From contig NZ_JBEJGY010000004.1 in the NCBI RefSeq assembly GCF_040253615.1, positions 7,440,001 through 7,504,000 on the forward strand: a stretch of 64,000 nt of DNA, read 5' to 3'. The notes beneath the pieces were generated by a model. That model searched no databases. It was not told the origin of the DNA and worked only from the letters and a program-made list of their open reading frames with translations. Below are positions 51,360-59,810 of this stretch, piece after piece. This DNA comes from Streptomyces sp. Edi4. Lineage in GTDB: Bacteria > Actinomycetota > Actinomycetes > Streptomycetales > Streptomycetaceae. Every line of letters begins with the position of its first letter. Position 1 is the first letter of the stretch. The translations under genes were made by a program, and so were the position numbers.

Positions 51360-52163
51360 TTGACGCCCCCATCAACAGACTCCACGGCCCGACTCGGCTC
51401 CGGCGCGCCGGTGTTCGGGGCGCCGTGCTGGGTGAGCCTGATGGCGCGGGACCTGAGTGCCGCGCTCGATTTCTACGGCACGGTCTTCGGCTGGACGTTC
51501 CGCTCGGGGGCGCTGGGTGAGCAGTTCCGTATCGCCTCGTCGGGCGGGGTGCCGGTGGCGGGGATCGGCGCGCTGGCGCCCGCGCTCCAGGTCGCGGTGG
51601 CCTGGACGCCGTATTTCGCGGTGGAGGACGCCGATGTCACCGCGTCCCGGATCCGTGAGCGCGGTGGCACGGTGGCGGTGGGCCCGGTCGCGCTGCACAC
51701 CGGGCGCGGGGCGCTGGCGGCGGACCGGGACGGGGCGGTGTTCGGGCTGTGGCAGGGGCCGTTGGTGTCGCAGTGGGAGACGTGGCGCGACACGGCGCCG
51801 GCCTGGACGCGGTTGCAGACCCGGGACGCCTTCGACGCGGCGATCTTCTACGGGGAGGTCCTGGACTGGGCGTGCGAGCGGCCGGGCTGCTGCGATGTGC
51901 GCTACGAGCACGACGAGGTCGTCCTGCGCCACGGCGGGCACGTGGTGGCGCGGCTGACCTCGGGAGCGGTGGAAGCCGCACCCGATCCGAGCCTGCGCCC
52001 GCACTGGCACACCCACTTCACCGTCAAGGACCCCGGGGCCCATGCCGACACGGCCCGTCGGCACGGTGCGACGATCCTCGCCGAGGGCATCTCACCCGCC
52101 GGCCCCTGGGTCCGCCTGAGCGACCCCGACGGGGCCACGTTCACCCTCAGCACCCCCAGCTAG
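51360..52163 (+). CDS. Two-domain VOC (glyoxalase-like) protein
   Basis: A 267-residue protein with two VOC domains: APCWVSLMARDLSAALDFYGTVFGWTFRSG to about residue 130, and AFDAAIFYGEVLDWACERPGCCDVRYEHDEVVL to the end (WVRLSDPDGATFTLSTPS). TTG 51360 is the most likely start since GGAAGCGAGG precedes it and the hairpin region ends 57 bases earlier; no ATG or GTG is well placed. Streptomycete relatives are annotated as glyoxalase or hydroxylase-like proteins of unknown substrate. Confidence 0.83.
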   Translation: MTPPSTDSTARLGSGAPVFGAPCWVSLMARDLSAALDFYGTVFGWTFRSGALGEQFRIASSGGVPVAGIGALAPALQVAVAWTPYFAVEDADVTASRIRERGGTVAVGPVALHTGRGALAADRDGAVFGLWQGPLVSQWETWRDTAPAWTRLQTRDAFDAAIFYGEVLDWACERPGCCDVRYEHDEVVLRHGGHVVARLTSGAVEAAPDPSLRPHWHTHFTVKDPGAHADTARRHGATILAEGISPAGPWVRLSDPDGATFTLSTPS

Positions 52164-52261
52164 AGCCCCCGGGCCCGCACGTGCGTTGCGCTCGGCGGCC
52201 CCTGCGGGCACGATGCCCGCACGGGGCCGGTCCCGGCCGCGCGAGCGGAGGTGGCGTCAGC

Positions 52262-53134
52262 ATGTGTCGTCTGTTCGGACTGAGCAGCGCCCCGCGCCGC
52301 AGCCGCGCCACCTTCTGGCTGCTCGACGCCCCCGACAGCCTCTCGGTCCAGAGCCACCGCGACCCGGACGGCACGGGGCTCGGTTACTTCGACGCCGACG
52401 GCGCGCCCCAGGTCCGCAAGGCACCGGACGCGGCGTACCAGGACCGCGACTTCGCCCGTGAGGCGCGCAAGATCTGTTCGGCGACCTTCCTCGCCCACAT
52501 CCGCCTCGCCTCGACCGGCAACCTGAGCGAGGCCAACACCCACCCCTTCGAGCAGGAGGGGCGTCTCTTCGCGCACAACGGGGTGATCGAAGACCTGCCG
52601 GCCCTTGAGGCGCGGCTCGGCCCCGATCTGTCCCTGGTGCGCGGTCAGACGGACTCCGAGCGGTTCTTCGCGCTCATCACACGGGAGATCCGGGACGCCG
52701 GGGGAGACATCGGCCTCGGCATCGAGCGCGCCGCGCGCTGGGCCGCGGCCCATCTGCCCGTGTACTCCCTCAACTTCGTCCTCGCGACCGTGGACGAGCT
52801 GTGGGCCCTGCGCTACCCCGCCACGCACGAGCTGTACGTACTGGAGCGTGAGCCGGGCGGCCCGCACGGGGCCCGGCACCTGGACCACAGTGGTAGCGGT
52901 GGCCATCTGCGCGTGCAGTCCGGGGACCTGGCCGACGCCTCGGCGTGTGTCGTCGCCAGCGAGCCCATGGACGAGCATCCCGGCTGGCGCCTGTTGGAGC
53001 CCGGCGAACTGCTGCGGGTCACCTCCGAGGGGCGGACCGAGACGCGGCTGGTCGTATCGGACCCGCCGGCGAGGCCCCTGCGGCTGAGTGATCTCTCCGA
53101 CCGGGCGGCCCATTCGCAGCGGGCAGGCGGATGA
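52262..53134 (+). CDS. Class II glutamine amidotransferase (YafJ-like)
   Basis: A 290-residue Ntn-hydrolase beginning MCRLFGLSS, so the catalytic cysteine C2 is exposed after Met removal. The glutaminase blocks SHRDPDGTGLGYFDADG, FLAHIRLASTGNLSEANTHPFEQEGRLFAHNGVIED and RGQTDSERFFALI are canonical. No synthase domain is attached, so the ammonia acceptor or alternative amide substrate is unknown. ATG 52262 follows GGAGG. Probably monocistronic; nearest upstream gene is 98 bases away. Confidence 0.92.
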   Translation: MCRLFGLSSAPRRSRATFWLLDAPDSLSVQSHRDPDGTGLGYFDADGAPQVRKAPDAAYQDRDFAREARKICSATFLAHIRLASTGNLSEANTHPFEQEGRLFAHNGVIEDLPALEARLGPDLSLVRGQTDSERFFALITREIRDAGGDIGLGIERAARWAAAHLPVYSLNFVLATVDELWALRYPATHELYVLEREPGGPHGARHLDHSGSGGHLRVQSGDLADASACVVASEPMDEHPGWRLLEPGELLRVTSEGRTETRLVVSDPPARPLRLSDLSDRAAHSQRAGG

Positions 53135-53163
53135 GCGGGCCGGCCGACGCCGCGCGGCCGGGG

Positions 53164-53394
53164 TTACGGACGGCTCGGCGGATCTGAACGCTCCGGCGGC
53201 TGCGCGGAATTGGGGGTGTCCCAGGACTCCGAGCGGGGCTGCGGCTCCTGCGGAGGCGTCGGCTTGCGCGCCGCGCGCCGGCTGCCGAACCAGAACGTGC
53301 CCAGAAGGACGGCGACGATGACGACGCCCACACCCGTGAACAGCCAGGACGTCGAACCGGAGGCCAGGATCTGTGAGGAAGCGAAGGTGGTCAT
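53164..53394 (-). CDS. Small single-pass membrane protein, DUF6479-like
   Basis: A 76-residue protein starting at ATG 53394. One transmembrane helix (about 18-37, WLFTGVGVVIVAVLLGTFWF) is followed by GSRRAARKPTPPQEPQPRSESWDTPN, a basic and proline-rich cytosolic tail. The pattern matches the streptomycete DUF6479 family. Function unknown. It is divergent from the small coiled-coil protein at 53565. Confidence 0.78.
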   Translation of the reverse strand: MTTFASSQILASGSTSWLFTGVGVVIVAVLLGTFWFGSRRAARKPTPPQEPQPRSESWDTPNSAQPPERSDPPSRP

Positions 53395-53564
53395 GGCGAG
53401 CGCTTACCCGCGATCAAGGCGTCATGACAGGCGAGCGGAAGATTACTCGAATGGCTGCGCTCTGCCCCGAAATATAACGGTGTGTGACTGTTCGGGATGC
53501 GGGGCGGGCGGGGCGCTGTTTGGCTGGGCACAGCCGTACCACCCACCCGAGTCCAGGAGTGATC

Positions 53565-53747
53565 ATGAGCGTCGCAGACGAGTTCGGTGCCCGCGCCCGC
53601 CAGATGCGGCAGAAGGCCGATGAGCTGGAGCAGGCCGCTGAGCGCGCCACCGAGCCGGAGGAGCGCCGGCGTCTGAAGGAGAAGGCACGCCACCTCAAGG
53701 AGCAGAGCCAGATGGCGTCCGAGGGGCGTGGCATCGACCCCATGTGA
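53565..53747 (+). CDS. Small coiled-coil protein, DUF6381-like
   Basis: A 60-residue, highly charged helical protein starting at ATG 53565 behind CAGGAG. ARARQMRQKADELEQAAERATEPEERRRLKEKARHLKEQSQMA forms a clear heptad-like amphipathic helix; the sequence fits DUF6381. A possible -10 (TATAAC, 53473-53478) lies upstream. Function unknown. Confidence 0.78.
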   Translation: MSVADEFGARARQMRQKADELEQAAERATEPEERRRLKEKARHLKEQSQMASEGRGIDPM

Positions 53748-53853
53748 CCCGGGCGTGATCTGGCCCCGCGTCATGGCGGCCCCTCCCGCGCACCCAGAGC
53801 GCGCGAGGGGCCGTCGTCGCGTGCGTCGCGGGGGAGCGGCGCCAAGGGGCCGG

Positions 53854-55602
53854 TCAGCCGGTGAGGATGCCCGGCAGGGCCAGGCCGCCGAGCAGGGCGG
53901 TGCCCACGAGCAGCCAGGCCACGTAGTCGCCGATGTGCCCGGAGTGCAGCCGGCGCAGGGGCGCCGTCCACGGGGACGGCTCCCGGCGCGCGGGCCCGCG
54001 CACCGCCGCGCCCGCGAGGCCGAGGGCCAGCACGGCCGAGGTGAGCCCGAGCAGGACGCCGGGCAGGGACCAGTGCGGCGCGTGGGGCGCACCCGCGTCG
54101 AAGGAGCGGCCCACCGCCGAGGCCACACCCGGGACGAGCCCTGCGGCCAGGGCCCCCGCGAGCAGTACGGCGGGCACCGCGACCATCGTGGCCGGCACCA
54201 GACCGATCCGGCCCCGCGTCTCCGGCTCCTCACCCCCTCCGCTCGTCTCGTACCCCGGGTCGCCCAACGGCCGTGGCCCGAGCCCGAGGAACACCCGGGC
54301 CGTCACCCGCAGCACCGCGCCGCCGGTGAGCGCCGACACGGCCACGAACAGCACGGTGAACCCCGCGCCACCCGCCTCCTCCGTGATCGACTTGCCGAGG
54401 CCCGTGCCGAAGGGCGGAAGCCCAGCGAGGGCCAGCGCGCCGACCGCGTACAGCACGGCGACCACCCGCAACTCCCGCGCGCGGCCGTGCAGTTCGTGCT
54501 CGTCCACGCTGCCGTAGCGGTCGAGCAGGATGCCGGTGCAGGCGAACAGGGCCGCCTTCACGCCCGCGTGGCCAAGGACGTACAGGGCCACCCCGACCGA
54601 CGCCTGCGGCTTCAGGAGGCCGACGCCGGCCAGGAAGAGGCCGGTGTGCGCGACCGTCGAGTACGCGAGGAGCCGTTTGATGTGCCGCTGCTGCCAGCAC
54701 ATCAGCGCGCCGACAAGCGCGGTGAGGACGCCGAGCACCACCAGGGCGCGTTCGGCGTCCGGCGCCGGAACGCCGCCCGGCCCCGCGAACACCGTCGCGT
54801 ACACCCGCCACGCTCCGTACACGCCGAGCTCGACCATGACGCCGGACAGCAGCATGCACACCGGCGTGGGCGCCACCGCGTGGGCGTCCGGCAGCCAGAA
54901 GTGGAACGGCAGCGCCGCCGCCTTGACCAGGAGCCCCGTCAGGACGAGCGCGAAGCCCGCGAGGACCAGCGCGTCAGGTCCTCCGCGAGCGTCCAGGTGC
55001 TGCCCGATCTGCCGCATGCCCAGCTCGCCGGTGCGCGCGTACAGCAGCACGATCCCGGTCAGCGTGGCGTACGCGCCCAGGGAGTTGAGCACCCCGAAGG
55101 TGAGGGCCCCCTGGACGGCCTTCGCCTCCTCGACGCGGTAGCCGGTCAGGGCGTACGCCACGACGCTCATCAGCTCGAAGAAGACGAAGGCGTTGAAGAG
55201 GTCGCCGGCGAGCGCGAAGCCGCACATGCCCGCCTGGAAGAGCAGCACCAGGGCAGGGAAGGAGCCCGCGTGGCGCTGCGGGGGCTCGTCGAAGTACCGC
55301 CAGGAGTAGACCAGGACGGACACGACGAGGACGCAGACGAGGGCGGCGATGCCGGTGCCGGGTCCGTCGCCCACCAGGACGATGCCCACGCCCTCGCCGC
55401 CCTCGGGGCGCCAGCCGCCGACCCATTCGACGGCGCCGGCCGAGGAGTTGAGGAACAGCGCGGTCGCGAGCCCCGCCGTGGCGGCCGCGACGGCGCAGCC
55501 GGTCAGCTCGGCCGCGAGGCGCGGCAGGCGCCGCCCGGCCGCCACGAGTGCCGCGGCGCCGAGCAGGGGCAGGGCCACGACCAGGGGGAGCAGGTGGTTC
55601 AT
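53854..55602 (-). CDS. MrpD/MbhH-type antiporter subunit (NuoM/N-like)
   Basis: A 582-residue membrane protein with about fourteen helices starting at ATG 55602, overlapping the MnhC-like stop. Proton-channel markers are VMVELGVYGAWRVYAT, CWQQRHIKRLLAYSTVAHTGLFLAGVG (charged residues on the broken helix) and LGHAGVKAALFACTGILLDRYGSVDEHEL. The family exchanges Na+ or K+ for H+ in Mrp complexes or pumps ions in membrane-bound hydrogenases and complex I. It is the last gene of the six-gene module and the only large pump subunit in it. Confidence 0.9.
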   Translation of the reverse strand: MNHLLPLVVALPLLGAAALVAAGRRLPRLAAELTGCAVAAATAGLATALFLNSSAGAVEWVGGWRPEGGEGVGIVLVGDGPGTGIAALVCVLVVSVLVYSWRYFDEPPQRHAGSFPALVLLFQAGMCGFALAGDLFNAFVFFELMSVVAYALTGYRVEEAKAVQGALTFGVLNSLGAYATLTGIVLLYARTGELGMRQIGQHLDARGGPDALVLAGFALVLTGLLVKAAALPFHFWLPDAHAVAPTPVCMLLSGVMVELGVYGAWRVYATVFAGPGGVPAPDAERALVVLGVLTALVGALMCWQQRHIKRLLAYSTVAHTGLFLAGVGLLKPQASVGVALYVLGHAGVKAALFACTGILLDRYGSVDEHELHGRARELRVVAVLYAVGALALAGLPPFGTGLGKSITEEAGGAGFTVLFVAVSALTGGAVLRVTARVFLGLGPRPLGDPGYETSGGGEEPETRGRIGLVPATMVAVPAVLLAGALAAGLVPGVASAVGRSFDAGAPHAPHWSLPGVLLGLTSAVLALGLAGAAVRGPARREPSPWTAPLRRLHSGHIGDYVAWLLVGTALLGGLALPGILTG

Positions 55603-55946
55603 CCGCGCAGCTCCGACAGTTCGTCGGGATTCACCGTGCCGTGACGTTTGGCGACCTGTATCACCAGAGCCAGCAGCAGTGCGGTGACCGTGGCGCCCAC
55701 CACGACATCGGTCAGGGCCAGGGCCTGCACGACGGGGTCCACCAGGGGCCGTGAGCCCGGTTCGATGTCGGAGAAGACGGCGGCCGTCCCGCCCTTGCGG
55801 TAGCCCGTGGCGAGCAGCAGCACATAGGTCGAGGACTGACATACCGTCAGACAGCCCACCGCGTGCACCAGATGGCGGCTGGTGGCGAGCCCGTAGCAGC
55901 CCACCAGGAAAATCCAGCCCGCGACGAGATACGGCACTGTGGACAT
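55599..55946 (-). CDS. MrpC/MbhG-type (NuoK-like) subunit
   Basis: A 115-residue three-helix membrane protein. ATG 55946 has GAGG eight bases upstream and is preferred to the adjacent GTG. YLVAGWIFLVGCYGLATSRHLVHAVGCLTVCQSSTYVLLLATG and VDPVVQALALTDVVVGATVTALLLALVIQVAK match the MnhC/NuoK family. It packs against the D subunit in known complexes. It overlaps the D gene by ATGA and follows the MrpB-like gene by 22 bases. Confidence 0.9.
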   Translation of the reverse strand: MSTVPYLVAGWIFLVGCYGLATSRHLVHAVGCLTVCQSSTYVLLLATGYRKGGTAAVFSDIEPGSRPLVDPVVQALALTDVVVGATVTALLLALVIQVAKRHGTVNPDELSELRG

Positions 55947-55968
55947 CACTGTGGCCTCACGCCCCCGC

Positions 55969-56727
55969 TCATGATCGGTTCCCGCCCTTCTTGACGTCGC
56001 CGTCCTCGATCTCGACCGCCTGGTCGAGGAAGCGGGCGAGCAGCACCACCACGGCGCAGGCCACCTCCATGCCGACCGCCGCGTTCAGCAGCGGCACCGT
56101 CCCGCCCGAGGCCAGCGTGTTGAACGTGCCGTACGGAAGCAGGGTGTTGGCGAGGAACGCCGAACCACCGAGCAGCCCGGCGACGCCGAGGACGAGGTAG
56201 GCGGCCTCGCCCGCCGCGTCACCCACCTCGTACAGACCGACCGGACGGATCCGCTCCAAGGCGTGGTAGTCGGCGCCGATGTACAACAGGTGCAGCGAGG
56301 TCGCCACGACCACCCCGCCCTGGAAGCCGCCGCCGGGACTGAGCTGGCCGTGCGCGATGACGTACAGGCCGCTCAGGAGCGCGACGGGCAGCATGATCAG
56401 CGCGTAGCGGCGTACCGGAGCGGCGACCTCGGCCGGGGCCGGCGCCACCTCGCGCTCGTCGCGGGTCTGACGCAGCAGCACGACCGTGCCCAGCACCGAG
56501 GCGAACAGGATGCTCTCCTCACCCAGGGTGTCGAAGGCCCGCAGATCGAAGTTGACCGAGGAGATGACATTGGCGGTGTGCCGGGACAGGGCAGCGGCGA
56601 CCGCGCGGTCGCCGTAGGGGTGGTGTGCGCCCCCGAAGTGCGGCATGCGCAGCGCGGCGGCGGCGTAGAGGGCGGCGACCGCGAGCATGCCCACCGCGAG
56701 TACCCAGCGGCGCGTCCTGCGGCTCAC
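55969..56727 (-). CDS. MrpB-type subunit fused to MbhE-like N-terminal part
   Basis: A 252-residue membrane protein, longer than free-standing MnhB (about 140). Residues 1-100 (MLAVAALYAAAALRMPHFGG...VNFDLRAFDTLGEESILFASVLGTVVLLR) correspond to the MbhE segment, including the FDTLGEE block; residues about 115-245 are MnhB proper (LIMLPVALLSGLYVIAHGQLSPGGGFQGGVVVATSLHLLYI). In archaeal Mbh complexes these are separate subunits E and F. ATG 56727 overlaps the stop of the DUF4040-like gene. Confidence 0.87.
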   Translation of the reverse strand: MSRRTRRWVLAVGMLAVAALYAAAALRMPHFGGAHHPYGDRAVAAALSRHTANVISSVNFDLRAFDTLGEESILFASVLGTVVLLRQTRDEREVAPAPAEVAAPVRRYALIMLPVALLSGLYVIAHGQLSPGGGFQGGVVVATSLHLLYIGADYHALERIRPVGLYEVGDAAGEAAYLVLGVAGLLGGSAFLANTLLPYGTFNTLASGGTVPLLNAAVGMEVACAVVVLLARFLDQAVEIEDGDVKKGGNRS

Positions 56728-56984
56728 TGGCCACCGTTCCTGTGCTGTCCGCGCCGGCGCACTTTGCGTACGGACAGCAGGATGAGCAGCGGGGTGAGCG
56801 CGGAGCCCACCGCCAGCTGGGACAGGCCGACATCGGGGGCCTGGAGGACCGTGAACAGGACGGCGAGCGCGAGACCGAGCACCGCGAGCACCAGCGCCTG
56901 ACGGGCCGGATCGCGCACGGCCACGGCGGCGGTCGCCGACGCCGCGACGAGCAGCAGCGAGACCAGGATCAGGGCGTCGGTCAT
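56724..56984 (-). CDS. MbhD-like (DUF4040) subunit
   Basis: An 86-residue three-helix membrane protein starting at ATG 56984, overlapping the upstream stop. ALVLAVLGLALAVLFTVLQAPDVGLSQLAVGSALTPLLILLSVRKVRRR carries the APDVGLSQLAVG signature of the DUF4040/MbhD segment that in Mrp complexes forms the C-terminal end of the large MnhA subunit. As no MnhA-type pump domain is encoded here, this stand-alone form points to the Mbh/Mbx-like layout. Confidence 0.87.
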   Translation of the reverse strand: MTDALILVSLLLVAASATAAVAVRDPARQALVLAVLGLALAVLFTVLQAPDVGLSQLAVGSALTPLLILLSVRKVRRRGQHRNGGQ

Positions 56985-57448
56985 TTCGCGGCGCCCCCGC
57001 CCGAGGGAAAGGCGGGAAAGCCGCCCGCGAGGGCCCGCGAGGCGATCACGTTCCCGGCCACGAGCAGCACCCCGATCAGGAGCAGTTTGACCATCGCGCG
57101 GCCGGGCCCGGTGGCCACGCACGCCGCGACCACCACTGCCCCGGTGGCCACCGCGGCCACCGCGGTCAGCAGGTTGGCGTGCGGGGGACGGTCGTCAAGG
57201 TCCTCGGCGAGCAGCCGCGCGTACACCAGGGTGCCGGCCGGTCCGAGCACGGCGAGGACCAGCGCGAGATCGACGTACGAGGGCCGCGAGTACGCCTGCG
57301 CGAGCAGCAGCATGACCAGGCACACCACGGATGTGCCGAAGTTCTGGGCGACCACCCGGCGTTCGAGCGGACCGGTCGACACCCCCCACACCACGGGGCC
57401 GAACCCCGCCGCGAGCAGGGCCGTCGCCGCCACCAGCCAGCCGGTCAC
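56981..57448 (-). CDS. MrpF-MrpG fusion subunit
   Basis: A 155-residue membrane protein starting at GTG 57448, overlapping the MnhE-like stop (GTGA). The second half of the first domain (FGTSVVCLVMLLLAQAYSRPSYVDLALVLAVLGPAGTLVYARLLAEDL) is MnhF-like; the C-terminal half (MVKLLLIGVLLVAGNVIASRALAGG) is reminiscent of MnhG. Two subunits that are normally separate proteins of about 90 and 110 residues are thus joined, with the G part shortened. The assignment of the C-terminal half is less certain than that of the F part. Confidence 0.75.
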   Translation of the reverse strand: MTGWLVAATALLAAGFGPVVWGVSTGPLERRVVAQNFGTSVVCLVMLLLAQAYSRPSYVDLALVLAVLGPAGTLVYARLLAEDLDDRPPHANLLTAVAAVATGAVVVAACVATGPGRAMVKLLLIGVLLVAGNVIASRALAGGFPAFPSGGGAAK

Positions 57449-57621
57449 CAGCCGCTCATCGCCCGGCGCGCACCGGCCGCCGCCACCGCGGCGAGCAGGC
57501 CGGCCAAAGCTCCCACAAGAACCTCAAGGGCGTCCACCGTGCTGATGAGGACGAGCCAGCCGCCCGTCAGGAGCAACCACCACAGCAGCACTTCCGCGGT
57601 CACGGCCGCCGCTCGGCCCAT
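57445..57621 (-). CDS. Short MrpE-like membrane protein heading the antiporter module
   Basis: A 58-residue protein starting at ATG 57621 (AGGG just upstream), easily missed because of its length. Two hydrophobic helices are VLLWWLLLTGGWLVLIS and LEVLVGALAGLLAAVAAAGA, ending RRAMSGW. The order helix, WLLLTG, acidic turn, second helix resembles the N-terminal part of MnhE, which is about 160 residues in full; here the soluble C-terminal domain is absent. Its stop overlaps the F-G gene start (GTGA), so it is part of the same translation chain. MnhE identity is inference from position and pattern. Confidence 0.72.
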   Translation of the reverse strand: MGRAAAVTAEVLLWWLLLTGGWLVLISTVDALEVLVGALAGLLAAVAAAGARRAMSGW

Positions 57622-58091
57622 CCCTGCATCACCTCGACCCCGACCCGTGATCAGCTGTCAGGCCCGGTTTTCGGGCCTGCTCATGAAAGCACCGCCGACC
57701 GGCGCGCCGACGACGGCGCGCGGTGCCGGGGCCGTCGGGGAGTGCCGGAAGAACCGATCCTCCCGGGCCCCTCCAGTACCCGGCTGATCCGGGGTCAATC
57801 ACCCCCGGGCAAGAGCCGGCCCTGGCCGCGGGCCACGGGCGTACGAACTGACGGCCGGCCGCCGAGGCTCAGCCGGATGGCGGTCAGGCGGGCGGCATAC
57901 GAGGCCGGTGACGGGATACCTGGCTAGGGTCACTGGGGAAGAGGCACCGGCGGCCACGTTGTCCTGACGCCCAAGGCCAGGGCTCGCGCGGGCCGGGCCC
58001 CGCCCCCGCCACGGTCTCGAAGAGAGGTACCGGCAGATGCACGCATCACGCGCCTGCGCCTCGCCCGCGCCGGGCAGTTTTGGGGGCCCCG
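57622..58091. other. 470-bp divergent intergenic region
   Basis: No gene supported. It separates the antiporter module from the AI-2E-family transporter. A short hairpin AGGCCCG-GTTTT-CGGGCCT lies at about 57660-57678. Promoters for both flanking units must be here, but no pair of hexamers stands out. Confidence 0.5.
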
Positions 58092-59213
58092 GTGAGTACG
58101 GCCGGGCCTGAGGGCGGCGGCCCCGAGCGGCCGGCGACCGGGCCCCCGGCGAACTCCCCGCGCGTGCGTCCCGGCAGACGGACCGTGGTCGGCGGCAACT
58201 CCTGGCTCGCGGTGGGATTCGCCGCCGGCCTCGGCGCGACGCTGGCGTGGCTCACCGTCCAGACCGTCCTCCAGGTCGGCAGTCTTCTGACCCTCCTGCT
58301 CCTGTCCGTGTTCATCGCCCTGGCCCTCGAACCTGTCGTCGCCTGGCTCACCCGCCACCGGCTGCGCCGCGGCTGGGCGGTCCTCGTGGTCCTCGTCGTC
58401 AACCTCGCGCTGTTCGCGGGGTTCTTGGCGCTGGTGGTCCCGCCGGTGACGGACGAGGTGAACGCGCTGGTCAAGGCGGTGCCCGGCTGGCTGCGCGAGG
58501 TGCACGACCACAACTCGGCGCTCGGCAGATTCGAGGACCGCTACCACGTACTCGACAAGATCAAGCAGCTGTTCTCGTCCGGTGGCGCCGCCGGGCTCGC
58601 GGGCGGTCTGCTCGGCGCGGGCCGGGTCGTGGTGGGCGCGGTGACCTCAGCGGTCGTCGTCATCGTCGTGACGGTGTACGTGATGGCCTTCCTGCCGTCC
58701 CTGAAGCGGTTCTGCCTGCGCTTCGTGGCGGCCACCAAACGCCCGCACACTCGCGAGGTCACCGACGAGATCCTGAACCGGGTGGGCCGTTACATGCTCG
58801 GCAATGTGCTCACCTCGGTGATCGCGGGCCTGGCCTCCTTCCTGTGGTGCGTGGTCACCGGTGTGCCCTACCCGGCGGCGCTCGGAGTCTTCATCGCCCT
58901 GATGGATCTCATCCCCATCGTCGGCACCACCATCGGCGGTTTCGTCGTCAGCCTGGTGGCGCTCTCGGTGTCGCTGCCGGTGGCGCTGGCGACCGCCGGC
59001 TTCTATGTCGCGTTCCGGGTCGCCGAGGACTACCTGATCGTGCCCCGCGTGATGCGCTTCGCCGTCGACGTCCATCCGCTGGTCACCGTGGTGGGCGTGC
59101 TGCTCGGGGGCGCGCTGCTCGGCATCGTCGGCGCGCTGGTCGCCATCCCGGTGGCCGTCGCGATCGGGCTGATCCTGGACGAGCATGTGTTCTCGCGCAC
59201 CGACGCGTCCTGA
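58092..59213 (+). CDS. AI-2E family transporter
   Basis: A 373-residue membrane protein with eight predicted helices in the AI-2E/PerM arrangement. GTG 58092 is the likelier start; TTG 58080 is possible. Signatures are LLLLSVFIALALEPVVAWLTRHRLRRGWAVLVVL near residue 70, the soluble middle segment with LREVHDHNSALGRFEDRYHVLDKIKQLF, and ALGVFIALMDLIPIVGTTIGGF plus VAEDYLIVPRVM near the end. The family exports autoinducer-2 in some bacteria and functions as a Na+/H+ antiporter in others; which applies is unknown. Confidence 0.88.
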   Translation: MSTAGPEGGGPERPATGPPANSPRVRPGRRTVVGGNSWLAVGFAAGLGATLAWLTVQTVLQVGSLLTLLLLSVFIALALEPVVAWLTRHRLRRGWAVLVVLVVNLALFAGFLALVVPPVTDEVNALVKAVPGWLREVHDHNSALGRFEDRYHVLDKIKQLFSSGGAAGLAGGLLGAGRVVVGAVTSAVVVIVVTVYVMAFLPSLKRFCLRFVAATKRPHTREVTDEILNRVGRYMLGNVLTSVIAGLASFLWCVVTGVPYPAALGVFIALMDLIPIVGTTIGGFVVSLVALSVSLPVALATAGFYVAFRVAEDYLIVPRVMRFAVDVHPLVTVVGVLLGGALLGIVGALVAIPVAVAIGLILDEHVFSRTDAS

Positions 59214-59284
59214 GCCGGCGCGCCCCCCACGCCCGCGCCCGGCACCCGCGCGGGTGGGCCCGCGGGGAAGGCCCGGCGGTCCCC

Positions 59285-59668
59285 TCAGACCCGCTGGTCG
59301 CTGTAGCCGCACAGCCAGGCGAGCGTGTCGTGCACGCCCTGGGTGAAGTCACGGACGCCGCCGTCGGATGTGGGGTCTTCGAGCTGGACGACGGCCGCGT
59401 CCACTTCGGCGGTCAGGAGCGTCAGGTCCGGCAGATGCCTCGCCGCTGAGCCGGTGACAGGCGCGCGGTCGGAGCGGCCGAGGGACCAGCGGTAGGCGGC
59501 GGCCGCGCCCAGCGCGAACTGGGCCGGCGTCTCGGACCGCGTGGTGAGGTATCTCAGCGCCAGATCCGCATCGCCTCGGGTCCGGACGCCGATCAACGTG
59601 GTCCGGTCGTCCTGCTCCGGCCCGGTCTCGGGTGTGCTCCGGTCCTCGGGTGCGGTCACATCACTCAC
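59285..59668 (-). CDS. Hypothetical protein
   Basis: A 127-residue acidic soluble protein. GTG 59668 is used here; a second GTG at 59659 has better spacing to GAGG. No family recognised. The C-terminal half (LPDLTLLTAEVDAAVVQLEDPTSDGGVRDFTQGVHDTLAWLCGYSD) is helical and could be a small binding domain. Confidence 0.6.
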   Translation of the reverse strand: MSDVTAPEDRSTPETGPEQDDRTTLIGVRTRGDADLALRYLTTRSETPAQFALGAAAAYRWSLGRSDRAPVTGSAARHLPDLTLLTAEVDAAVVQLEDPTSDGGVRDFTQGVHDTLAWLCGYSDQRV

Positions 59669-59798
59669 CTCTGCATGCCGTCCGTCGCCGCTGGGGGCCT
59701 CACTCGACGAGTACCCCCATGACCGCCCCCTATCGACAAATCCTCATTCGAATGAGCGGGGCGCGACGGGCGCTCGGGGAGGCCACCCGAGTGCCCAT

Positions 59799-59804
59799 TA
59801 GCCT
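59799..59804 (+). promoter_or_regulatory. -10 hexamer for probable leaderless transcript
   Basis: TAGCCT ends six bases before the ATG of the M20 peptidase gene, and no ribosome-binding site intervenes. This spacing is typical of leaderless mRNAs in streptomycetes. No clear -35 was found. Confidence 0.45.
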
Positions 59805-59810
59805 GGCCGC

